Position numbers and translations under genes: made by a program. 64,000 nt of DNA from NCBI GenBank assembly GCA_963678585.2, contig CAXXGA010000002.1, positions 2,728,001 to 2,792,000 on the forward strand, in the 5' to 3' direction. Positions within the stretch are counted from its first letter, which is position 1; each line of letters opens with the position of its first letter. Positions 1-7,662 of this stretch are shown piece by piece. The notes under the pieces were generated by a model that saw nothing but the letters and a program-made list of their open reading frames with translations, made no database searches and was not told where the DNA came from. Source of the DNA: Breoghania sp963678585. GTDB taxonomy: Bacteria; Pseudomonadota; Alphaproteobacteria; Rhizobiales; Stappiaceae.

Positions 1-648
1 CACGTTTTCGTGTTTCCACGCCATCGCGATCATCTCGTCGGTCCAGGGAATGCCCACATGGATGCCGATGAGCTTCAGTTCGGGGAAATCGCAGGCCACC
101 GCATCCAGCGTGATCGGCCGCCCGACGGAACGCCGCGGATAGCTCTTGTCGTAAACCATCGACTGCCCGACCTGCAGCTGGATCGGCACGTCAAGCTCCA
201 CGCACTTGGCGTAGAAGGGATAGTTGCGCGCGTGATCGGGGGCCAGCTCGAACCAGTGCGGATAAAGATGCGCTCCGATAAACCCATATTCGCGCACGGC
301 TTTTTCAAGCTCGCGCACGCCGCGCATGCCCTGCGTAGGATCGACCCCGGCCAGCCCCCAGAACCGGTCCGGGTACTTCTGAACCGCATCGGCCACAACC
401 GAATAAGGCACCTCGTAGCTGGCGCGATGCCCTTCCGGGCCCACCTTGGCGGCGATCAGCATGGAACGCTCGATACCGGCGCGGTCCATCCGCTCCAGCA
501 TCTGCTCAAGCGTTACGCCCTCGAAGGTCTCCCGCGCGACATTGACCTTTCCGGTGTAGAAATCCGTCCGGTCGGGACGCCCGGCAAGGGCCTCCTGCGT
601 CCAGATATTGACCACCGCATCGATTGCCTTGACCGCCGGATCCGCCAC
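1..648 (-). CDS. Amidohydrolase family protein (TIM-barrel, ACMSD-like), 3' end cut by window
   Basis: The minus strand is open from a GTG at 648 to the window edge (216 codons), with a strong GGGAGG ribosome site just upstream. The translation begins VADPAVKAIDAVVNIWTQ and contains a GLAGVDP segment, then HLYPHWFELAPDH and GIHVGIPW, which resemble the beta-strand histidine/aspartate segments of amidohydrolase-2 (decarboxylase-type) proteins. The usual N-terminal HxH metal motif is replaced by an AVVNIW-like segment, so the metal site may be atypical. The substrate cannot be told. It diverges from the rquA-like gene. The C-terminus lies outside the window. Confidence 0.75.
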   Translation of the reverse strand, partial: MADPAVKAIDAVVNIWTQEALAGRPDRTDFYTGKVNVARETFEGVTLEQMLERMDRAGIERSMLIAAKVGPEGHRASYEVPYSVVADAVQKYPDRFWGLAGVDPTQGMRGVRELEKAVREYGFIGAHLYPHWFELAPDHARNYPFYAKCVELDVPIQLQVGQSMVYDKSYPRRSVGRPITLDAVACDFPELKLIGIHVGIPWTDEMIAMAWKHENV

Positions 649-896
649 GCTGACCTCCCGCCCTGCTACTTCTAATAGTAAGATTGGTATATCTTTATAT
701 CGTTTGCCGCAACAATTTTCGGAGCTCACGGCTTTTTACGAGGTTGCAAAGGCTGCACTCGCCGTGGTTGCATGGGCGCTCGGAAGGATCTAGCCAGGGG
801 GGAGACAAAAAGGCCGATAGCCACGACGCGATATTGCGCAGACAATTGAAAAGGTCGGCGCAATGCGTGGCCGCAGCCACCCTTGGACGGAACAGG

Positions 897-949
897 TGGC
901 TTGCCAGCATGACATCAAAGATGGCTTGCCAGGCTCCCGAGCCAAGCCA
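897..949 (+). promoter_or_regulatory. Direct repeat and hairpin in the leader of the rquA-like gene
   Basis: An 11-base direct repeat TGGCTTGCCAG lies at 897-907 and 922-932. The second copy also opens a hairpin: TGGCTTG (922-928) pairs with CAAGCCA (943-949), with an inner GGCTC/GAGCC stem. Upstream, ATTGCGC (833-839) is mirrored by GCGCAAT (858-864). No gene is evident in 649-994. The structures sit where the promoter or 5' leader of the downstream gene must be. A regulatory role is inference only. Confidence 0.4.
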
Positions 950-994
950 CCCCCTGACGCCGAGCCGATTTCAACGTGCCCGAAGGTCCCTTAT

Positions 995-1741
995 ATGTCC
1001 CTATCTTTCGAAGACGCCCAGACAGTAGGCGAGGCTGCCGCCGTCGAGAACGCAGCCCCGCGTGCCACTGCCACCATGCCTGAGCTTCCTTCCTACATGA
1101 AGGAAATCTACGACTGGGCCTACGTCAATCCGACGCTTGTCGCCCTGCTCGACCGACAGATCGTCGTCCAGACGATCCTGTGGGGGAACGCCAACCGTCT
1201 GGTGAAAACAGCGGTCGAGGAATTCGAACCCGGCGACGACGTTCTGCAGACGGCCAATGTCTACGGCTACCTGCCGGCGACGCTGGCGAGAAAAGTCGGC
1301 CCGACGGGCCGCTACGAAGTCCGCGACGTCACGCCGATCCAGGTCAAGCGCGTGCGCAAGAAGCTGGAAGGCATGGACCACGCAACCGTGATCCACGCCA
1401 ACGCGATCGAGCCCTATGGCCGCATCGTCGACAAGGTGTGCTGCTTCTTCCTGCTGCATGAAGTGCCGGACGACTACAAGTACCGCATCGTCAACAACGT
1501 GCTGGAAGCCACCCGTGTCGGCGGCAAGGCGGTCTTCGTCGACTATCACCAGTGGAACCGCTTCCACCCGATGGGTCCGATCATGTGGGCGGTGTTCCGC
1601 TATCTGGAACCCTTCGCCGCCTCGCTCTGCGCCTCCAAGATCCAGGACTACAGCGAGCTTTCCAGCAAGTTCACCTGGACCAAGAAGACCTTCTTCGGCG
1701 GTCTTTATCAAAAAGTCGTGGCGACCCGCGTCGAGGAATAG
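995..1741 (+). CDS. rquA: RquA-like rhodoquinone biosynthesis methyltransferase-fold protein
   Basis: A 248-residue protein starting at the ATG at 995 (GAAGG about 8 bases upstream); an in-frame upstream start at 863 adds 44 residues of low-quality sequence. RquA converts ubiquinone to rhodoquinone, the low-potential quinone used for anaerobic fumarate reduction. Recognisable RquA features are ELPSYMKEIYDWAYVNP (30-46), ILWGN (61-65), QTANVYGYL (85-93), RDVTPIQ (110-116) and CCFFLLHEVPDD (149-160). The family lacks the glycine-rich SAM motif I and carries a VYG segment instead, as here; the residue after VYG is Tyr92, where I recall Asp being usual. No quinone or fumarate reductase genes are adjacent. 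A different class I methyltransferase is the alternative. Confidence 0.8.
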   Translation: MSLSFEDAQTVGEAAAVENAAPRATATMPELPSYMKEIYDWAYVNPTLVALLDRQIVVQTILWGNANRLVKTAVEEFEPGDDVLQTANVYGYLPATLARKVGPTGRYEVRDVTPIQVKRVRKKLEGMDHATVIHANAIEPYGRIVDKVCCFFLLHEVPDDYKYRIVNNVLEATRVGGKAVFVDYHQWNRFHPMGPIMWAVFRYLEPFAASLCASKIQDYSELSSKFTWTKKTFFGGLYQKVVATRVEE

Positions 1742-1886
1742 ACGCGCGTCTCAATGCCCCTCTTTCCGGTTCTCCGTCGGCACGCATCGCGCCTGACGGG
1801 GGACCGGAAGATCTCCCAGCATCCGCTATTCCTGGTCAACGACAGGCCCAATGGGACGGGCGCACGCACCAGCGACACTGCGCTTG

Positions 1887-3314
1887 TCAGACCCTCTTCT
1901 TTTTCCGCAAATCCAGCAGCGGGCGCACCCGCCAGCCGCGTCCGGCCAGCATGGGATCCTGCGCCGAGGTCAGCTCGATCAGGGGCCGCACCTCGAAAAC
2001 CGCTTCCACATGTTCGGCCAGCATCTTTGAAAGCCCCGCAAGGCCCGGCCCCGTGGGCGCCACCCGGATGCGCAGGCGATCGCGCACCGCATTCTTGCCC
2101 GCACCCTTGCCCCCAACGCCACCGCCCCTGACGCTGACGCCCCTGACGCCGCCATCGGGCTTGTCCTCATATTCGACGACGGCCTGAAAATCGGCCACCT
2201 CGTCGGTTGCCAGCAGCAGATCGGCCAGCGCCTGCGGATCGATGAGCCGCCCGGCGACCTTCACGAACCCGTCGTGATGGCTGGGTTGCCCGATGATGCG
2301 CTCCGTCAGCGCCCCGCAATGCGGGCAACGCTCGCGGGTCAGCCGCCCCATGTCGCCCGTCGCATAGCGCAGCATCACCGTGCCGCGCCGGTCCAGATGG
2401 GTCAGAAGCAACAGGCCCTCCTCCCCGTCCTCAAGCGGCTTGTGGGTATCGGGATCGACCACCTCGAAACAGAACTGGTCGGGAGCCGGATTGTGGAAGC
2501 CGGTTCCCCTGGCGCATTCCACCATGCTGCCCTGCATTTCGCTTGCGCCGTAGGAAACGCTCACCTGCGGATCCTCCGCCCCGACCCGCCGCAGATCTGC
2601 CGCCAGATCCGCGCGCATGCCCTCGCCGAACCCGTCGACGGAGGCAAAGACCAGCCGGACCCATGGGAGCTTGACGCCCTTCTCGGCCGCCCGCGCCACC
2701 AGTTCGCGAATATAGGACGGCACGCCCCAAAGGATCGTGGGGCGGGTCTGCTGTGCGATTTCCAGCACCTGATCGAGCGCGTTGCCGATGTCGGGCTGGC
2801 GGGCGTTGGGCGCGCCGGGCATGGCGGCGGTAACCGGCAGGTTGAAGGCCGCAGCCGCGTTCATGGTACGCGCGAAGGCCCCGTGCGGGTGACGGGTAAG
2901 CGGAAAGAGGTTCAGGATGCGGTCGTCCTCGCGTGCGCCGCGAAGCCGCAGCATGTTGCGATTGAGCGCGAGGATGTTGATGAAATCGTAGCTGGTGGAG
3001 GCAAAGGGCGCGGGCGCACCGCTCGGCCCGCTCGTATACATCACGTCCCACACACTGCTTTCATCCGATGTCGCCGCATCGGGCCAGGTCAGGATGAAGG
3101 CGTGGGGATTTTCGAGGTAATCCTTGCGCGTGGTCACCGGCAGTCTGGCGAGATCGGCCACGCCCTTGATATCCCGTCGGCGCAGCTTCGCGCGCGCCAG
3201 AAGGTCCTTGTAGAAAGGGTGATAGGCGAATACCCGGTCGAGCGTCGCGGCGAAGCGTGTGTCGCGTTCGCGGGTCAGAGCATCCCAGTCGTCGAGAAAA
3301 AGCGTATCAACCAT
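1887..3314 (-). CDS. PaaK-like AMP-forming acyl/aryl-CoA ligase (phenylacetate-CoA ligase family)
   Basis: This 475-residue protein has the PaaK-type adenylation fold. The nucleotide loop is YTSGPSGAPAPF (about residue 93), the A5-like motif is SVSYGASEMQGS, the ATGD core motif is RYATGDMGRL, and CPHCG gives a zinc knuckle. It should adenylate a carboxylate and transfer it to CoA; the substrate is unknown. The C-terminal domain is interrupted by a Gly/Val-rich stretch encoded by a short tandem repeat near 2124-2149. The last residues are basic (LRKKKRV). It lies 36 bases downstream of the GntR gene on the same strand, so the two probably form one unit. Confidence 0.8.
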   Translation of the reverse strand: MVDTLFLDDWDALTRERDTRFAATLDRVFAYHPFYKDLLARAKLRRRDIKGVADLARLPVTTRKDYLENPHAFILTWPDAATSDESSVWDVMYTSGPSGAPAPFASTSYDFINILALNRNMLRLRGAREDDRILNLFPLTRHPHGAFARTMNAAAAFNLPVTAAMPGAPNARQPDIGNALDQVLEIAQQTRPTILWGVPSYIRELVARAAEKGVKLPWVRLVFASVDGFGEGMRADLAADLRRVGAEDPQVSVSYGASEMQGSMVECARGTGFHNPAPDQFCFEVVDPDTHKPLEDGEEGLLLLTHLDRRGTVMLRYATGDMGRLTRERCPHCGALTERIIGQPSHHDGFVKVAGRLIDPQALADLLLATDEVADFQAVVEYEDKPDGGVRGVSVRGGGVGGKGAGKNAVRDRLRIRVAPTGPGLAGLSKMLAEHVEAVFEVRPLIELTSAQDPMLAGRGWRVRPLLDLRKKKRV

Positions 3315-3350
3315 CGGATTCGCCTTCGATGTCGTGGTCAGTTGTCGTGC

Positions 3351-4145
3351 TCAGGCAGGCCCTGCGCCGGAAACCTCCTCCGGGCTCCACATCGAGGCGC
3401 TGTCGCCTTCGATCCGGGCCATCCTGATATGATACTCGTAGATCTCGGGCCTGTAGAGGGCCTGAAGGAACTCAACCGGAACGCCCGCATCGTCGCGCAC
3501 CAGACGCTTCACCCAGACCAGCGCGGTTCCCGGTTCGATGTCCAGAAGCTGCGCCACGATCGGGTCGGCGAGCTTTGCCGAAATCGACTGCTCCGCCTCC
3601 GCCACTTTCACCCCGGCAGTCTCCAGGAGCGTCAGCAGCGGTTTTTCCGCCAGTTCCGCCTCACCGAACATCCGCCCCACCGCGGGTGGCAGGTAGGTGG
3701 TGAGATGAGAAAACGGCACCCCCTCGTGGGACCGGATGCGCACCGCGCGCTGCACATCATCGCCCGGCTCGCACTCCAACGCGAGTGCTACTTCCGGCGA
3801 GGCCGGAACATGCCCGAATTCAACCAGCCGAACGGCGGTCTGAAGCCCCATCGCGACAAGGTTTTCGAAGATCCCGCGCAGGTTCGCCTTGATCGGCGGA
3901 CGCGGAGCCACCGGCAACGGGAAGGTGCCCCGTCCCCGTGCCCGGGAGACGAGCTTCTCGCTCTGTAGCCGGTCCAGCGCACGGCGCACGGTGATGCGCG
4001 AGACGCCGAACAGCGCGGACAGTTCCATCTCCGACGGCATCACCTCGCCCGGCGGATAGTGCCGTTCAAGGATCTGCTGGCGCAGAACGATATAGACATG
4101 ATGATGGAGGGGAATGACCAGTTCGTGCTCGCTGGCCGGTCGCAT
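3351..4145 (-). CDS. GntR/HutC-family transcriptional regulator with UTRA domain
   Basis: From the ATG at 4145 this gives 264 residues. The N-terminal winged helix is clear (YIVLRQQILERHYPPGEVMP, then MELSALFGVSRITVRRALDR), followed by the RARGRGTFP junction and a C-terminal UTRA effector domain (RSHEGVPFSHLTTYLPPAVG; AKLADPIVAQLLDIEPGTAL). A TTG at 4151 is a good alternative start because it sits 9 bases after GGGGGAG, whereas the ATG is about 15 bases away. It precedes the PaaK-like ligase on the same strand and diverges from egtB. It probably controls the ligase in response to a small acid or related ligand, which is inference. Confidence 0.85.
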   Translation of the reverse strand: MRPASEHELVIPLHHHVYIVLRQQILERHYPPGEVMPSEMELSALFGVSRITVRRALDRLQSEKLVSRARGRGTFPLPVAPRPPIKANLRGIFENLVAMGLQTAVRLVEFGHVPASPEVALALECEPGDDVQRAVRIRSHEGVPFSHLTTYLPPAVGRMFGEAELAEKPLLTLLETAGVKVAEAEQSISAKLADPIVAQLLDIEPGTALVWVKRLVRDDAGVPVEFLQALYRPEIYEYHIRMARIEGDSASMWSPEEVSGAGPA

Positions 4146-4461
4146 CGACAAAACCGTAATCTCCCCCGAAGGTTGTAATTCCCTTATATCCCGCTGCCCC
4201 ACCCCCTGCAATCTTGGGGTTGCCCCGTAAGGCGGCACTCAACCGACGAACTGCCGCACCCGCCGATCTTTCCCGGCCCCTATCAGGCTCATATCAGGCC
4301 CACGTCCGACCCAGGAACCCTCCATCCGCCTCCCCGACTATGGCGTGTTCATATTCTTGCCAAATCCGCCTGCCTCATTACGTTACGGTAATTCCGATGC
4401 ACGGCCCGCGTGCATCCGGATGCCGTTTCCGCGCAAGCGGAAGATCCACGGGGAGGAAGCA
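4146..4461. promoter_or_regulatory. Divergent gntR/egtB intergenic region
   Basis: This 316-base spacer lies between the divergent gntR and egtB starts and holds no credible gene. Within it, 4369-4396 reads CCTGCCTCATTACGTTACGG then TAATTCCG. This resembles the sequence directly upstream of fdhD (16294-16320) and a third site at 55454-55482. It is a candidate shared promoter or operator element. Confidence 0.4.
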
Positions 4462-5787
4462 ATGCTCGATCTGACGGAGAAGCCCGGCGCGCTGCGCGCA
4501 GTGCCGACCGGCGAGACTGACGATGCGCAGGACTGGCGTCTCGTCCTCGACACGCTCTACGCCCGCGTGCGCGGCGACACGGAGGCCCTTGCCGTCCCCC
4601 TCTCGCCGGAAGACCAGACCATCCAGTCCATGCCCGACGCCAGCCCCACCAAGTGGCACCGCGCGCACACGACATGGTTCTTCGAGACCTTCCTCCTGAA
4701 ACCGCACCTGCCCGGCTATCGCGAATTCGATCCGGCCTTCGGCTATGTCTTCAATTCCTACTATGAGGCCGTCGGCCCGCGTCATCCGCGCCCTTCGCGC
4801 GGGCTCCTGAGCCGACCCGGTGTCGCCAAGGTCACCGAATACCGCGCCCATGTCGATCAGGCGATGCATGAACTGATCCGCTCCTGCGACCGCGAGATCG
4901 CCGATCTCGTGGTGATGGGCCTGCACCACGAACAGCAGCATCAGGAACTCCTGCTGAGCGACATCAAGCACGCCTTCTCGCTCTCGCCCATCGCGCCCGC
5001 CTATATCCTGGACAAACCCCGGCGCCCGGCTGCCGATCCGTTACCGCCGGCAACCTTCATTCCGCTGGAACCGGGCCTTCACGAAATCGGCTGGCAACCC
5101 GACGACAGCCCCTTCCCCTTCTGTTTCGACAACGAACTGCCGCGTCACGAAACGCTGATCCGCAACGTCGCCATCGCGGACCGCCCGGTCAGCAACGGCG
5201 AGTTCATGGCCTTCATTGAGGACGGCGGCTACTCCCGGCACGATCTCTGGCTCTCCGAAGGCTGGGCGACGTGCCGGGCCCGTGGCTGGGAAGCGCCGGG
5301 ATACTGGTATCGCGACGAGGACGGCGGCGACTGGAGCGTCTACACGCTCTATGGACCGCGCGCCGTGGATCCGGCCGAGCCCGTGTGCCATGTGAGCTAC
5401 TTCGAGGCCGCCGCCTACGCCCAGTGGGCGGGCCATCGCCTTCCCACCGAGATGGAATGGGAACACGCCGCCGCAACGCTTGACGCACCCGCCCCCCACG
5501 CTCCCGCCACCGGCGCAAGTTCGCGTCCCCACCCCGGACGTCTCCGCCCCGGCATGGCGCAGGATGTCTGGGAATGGACCATGAGCCCCTATTCTCCCTA
5601 TCCCGGCTACCGTCCGCCGGAAGGCGCGATCGGCGAATACAACGGCAAGTTCATGATCAACCAGATGGTGCTCAGGGGCAGTTCCTGCGCCACGCCGCGC
5701 GGTCATGAACGCCCCAGCTACCGCAATTTCTTCCCCCCCGATGCTCGCTGGCAATTCTCCGGCTTCCGTCTGGCAACCGACCTGTGA
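4462..5787 (+). CDS. egtB: Ergothioneine biosynthesis sulfoxide synthase EgtB
   Basis: EgtB is a non-heme iron enzyme that joins hercynine (trimethylhistidine) to a cysteine donor using O2. The start is the ATG at 4462 after GGGGAGGAAG, giving 441 residues. The N-terminal DinB-like domain has WHRAHTTWFFETF (His66) and HHEQQHQELLL (His156 and His160), fitting the three-histidine iron site. The C-terminal formylglycine-enzyme-like domain has GHRLPTEMEWEHAA, QDVWEWTMSPY and LRGSSCATP. The stop overlaps the egtD start (GTGA), so the two are translationally coupled. No egtA, egtC or egtE is seen nearby. Confidence 0.95.
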   Translation: MLDLTEKPGALRAVPTGETDDAQDWRLVLDTLYARVRGDTEALAVPLSPEDQTIQSMPDASPTKWHRAHTTWFFETFLLKPHLPGYREFDPAFGYVFNSYYEAVGPRHPRPSRGLLSRPGVAKVTEYRAHVDQAMHELIRSCDREIADLVVMGLHHEQQHQELLLSDIKHAFSLSPIAPAYILDKPRRPAADPLPPATFIPLEPGLHEIGWQPDDSPFPFCFDNELPRHETLIRNVAIADRPVSNGEFMAFIEDGGYSRHDLWLSEGWATCRARGWEAPGYWYRDEDGGDWSVYTLYGPRAVDPAEPVCHVSYFEAAAYAQWAGHRLPTEMEWEHAAATLDAPAPHAPATGASSRPHPGRLRPGMAQDVWEWTMSPYSPYPGYRPPEGAIGEYNGKFMINQMVLRGSSCATPRGHERPSYRNFFPPDARWQFSGFRLATDL

Positions 5788-6764
5788 GGACGACCGTGGC
5801 TCAACCGATTGCACTGCACCCGCAGACCTCTCTCGACCCGGCAACCGAGCTTTTCCGCAAGGACGTGCTCGCCGGACTTTCCGCCCGGCGCAAAAGCCTG
5901 CCGACCAAGTACCTCTACGACGAGGCCGGCTCGCACCTGTTCGAGGCAATCTGCGATCTGCCCGAATACTACCTGACACGGGTGGAAACCGCGCTTTTGA
6001 AGGCGATTGCGCCGGACCTGCGCGCCGCCATTCCCAAGGATGCCGCGCTGGTCGAACTGGGCTCCGGCGCAAGCCTCAAGACCCGCATTCTGCTGGACGC
6101 GGCCCCGCAGATCGCCGCTTATGTGCCGGTCGATATCTCGCCCAGCGCCCTTGAGGCGGCCGCCGCCTCGCTCGCCGACGACTTCCCCACGCTCGCCATC
6201 GTGCCGGTGGAGGCCGATTTCACGAAAAACCTTCACCTGCCGCCCGAAGCCACGGCGCGCCCCTGCGTGGGCTTCTTTCCCGGCTCCACCATCGGCAATT
6301 TCTCGCCCGATGATGCGGTCGAGCTGCTAACCTCCGCCCATGACGCTCTTGGCGCGGACGCCCGCTTCATCCTCGGCGCGGATCTCGCCAAAAGAACGGA
6401 TATCCTGATCCCCGCCTATGACGACGCGCAGGGCGTAACCGCTTCCTTCAACCGGAACCTGCTGACGCGCATCAACAGCGAACTGGACGCCGACTTCAAC
6501 CTCGATGCGTTCAAACACCGCGCGGTCTGGAACGAGAAGGAGAGCCGCATCGAGATGCATCTTGTGTCGGAGGCCGACCAGAGTGTCCATATTGCAGGGG
6601 AAACCGTTAATTTCGCTCCCGGCGAGACGATCCACACCGAAAACTCCTACAAGTACACCTATGCGATGCTCGCGGAACTGGCCGCACGCGCCGGATGGCA
6701 CATCGAGGACAGTTGGGTGAGCGACCCTTACGATTTCGCCGTCCTGCTCATGAAACCGGTCTGA
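5784..6764 (+). CDS. egtD: L-histidine N-alpha-methyltransferase EgtD
   Basis: EgtD trimethylates histidine to hercynine with SAM, the step before EgtB. The 326-residue protein starts at a GTG overlapping the egtB stop. Family motifs are LPTKYLYDEAGSHLFEAIC, LPEYYLTRVE, the SAM-binding LVELGSGASLKTRILLD, and GFFPGSTIGNF. The C-terminal EGD-type segment includes FNRNLLTRINSELDADF and IHTENSYKYT. Length matches the family. The order egtB then egtD with a 4-base overlap indicates a two-gene ergothioneine operon. Confidence 0.95.
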   Translation: MRTTVAQPIALHPQTSLDPATELFRKDVLAGLSARRKSLPTKYLYDEAGSHLFEAICDLPEYYLTRVETALLKAIAPDLRAAIPKDAALVELGSGASLKTRILLDAAPQIAAYVPVDISPSALEAAAASLADDFPTLAIVPVEADFTKNLHLPPEATARPCVGFFPGSTIGNFSPDDAVELLTSAHDALGADARFILGADLAKRTDILIPAYDDAQGVTASFNRNLLTRINSELDADFNLDAFKHRAVWNEKESRIEMHLVSEADQSVHIAGETVNFAPGETIHTENSYKYTYAMLAELAARAGWHIEDSWVSDPYDFAVLLMKPV

Positions 6765-6787
6765 TCCTGTCGCAGACGGAAAAACGC

Positions 6788-6822
6788 GCGCCGGAATTTC
6801 AAAAAGATACGTTTTCCGGCGC
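6788..6822 (+). terminator. Weak hairpin downstream of egtD
   Basis: GCGCCGGAA (6788-6796) is perfectly complementary to TTCCGGCGC (6814-6822) across a 17-base loop. There is no downstream T-run, so this is at best a weak or factor-assisted terminator or an mRNA 3' end structure. The rest of 6765-7018 shows no gene. Confidence 0.35.
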
Positions 6823-7018
6823 CCCCTGACGCAACGGCCAGCCCCTTGTCCCGGCAGGTCTTTTGGCGCTCGCTCGCCCCACAGCCGACGGTCCGGCGCG
6901 TTCAAATCATCAAACAGCGGATTGACCGGGGCCATAAGCCTTGCCATGACTGCGCCCTGCTCTACATCGATTGCGCGCCCACTTATTCTCAGGCAGAGCA
7001 AAAGATCAAGGATTGCGG

Positions 7019-7657
7019 ATGCCCGATTTTCGGCCCACCTCCACCGATTGCCTCGTGGTGATCGATGTCCAGAACGACTTTACGCCCGGCGGCGCGCTTG
7101 CCGTTGCCGATGGCGATGCCGTCGTGCCGGTGATCGATGCGCTGCTGGATCGGTTCGCCCATGTGGTCGCCACGCAGGACTGGCACCCCGCCAACCACTT
7201 TTCCTTCGCCTCCGCGCAGGAAAACGCTCAAGCCTTCGAGACCATCGAGGCCGCATACGGCCCCCAGACGCTCTGGCCGGATCATTGCGTGCAGGGCACG
7301 AAGGGGGCTCAGTTCCACCCCGGCTTTCGCGCCGAGCGTGCCGAACTGATCCTGCGCAAGGGCTACCGGATCGGGATCGATTCCTATTCCGCCTTTTACG
7401 AGAACGACCGCCAGACGCGCACCGGCCTTGCCGGTCACCTGCGTGAACGCGGCTTCACGCGCCTGTTCTTCTGCGGGCTGGCCACCGATTTCTGCGTGCG
7501 CTGGTCTGTGGAGGATGCGCTGAAGGAAGGCTTCGACGCGATCCTGATCGAAGACGCCTGCCGGGCGATCGATCTGGACGGATCGCTTGATGCGGCACTT
7601 GCCGCCATGGATGAGGCCGGCGCAAAGCGCATCGCCGCATCCGATATTGCTGCGTGA
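7019..7657 (+). CDS. pncA: Nicotinamidase PncA
   Basis: PncA hydrolyses nicotinamide to nicotinate in NAD salvage. The ATG at 7019 (AAGGA upstream) gives 212 residues. The catalytic triad is visible: Asp16 (VIDVQNDF), Lys114 (LRKGY) and Cys159 (GLATDFCV). Likely metal ligands are Asp54 and His56 (QDWHP) and His89 (WPDHCVQGT). The end of the gene overlaps or abuts pncB, the enzyme using its product, so the pair is an operon for the nicotinamide to nicotinate mononucleotide route. Confidence 0.95.
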   Translation: MPDFRPTSTDCLVVIDVQNDFTPGGALAVADGDAVVPVIDALLDRFAHVVATQDWHPANHFSFASAQENAQAFETIEAAYGPQTLWPDHCVQGTKGAQFHPGFRAERAELILRKGYRIGIDSYSAFYENDRQTRTGLAGHLRERGFTRLFFCGLATDFCVRWSVEDALKEGFDAILIEDACRAIDLDGSLDAALAAMDEAGAKRIAASDIAA

Positions 7658-7662
7658 GACCC

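Noticed and set aside
2274..3968. 564-codon plus-strand open frame
   Set aside because: It is antisense to the PaaK-like ligase and the GntR gene; its translation is Arg/His/Gly-rich with no recognisable domain.
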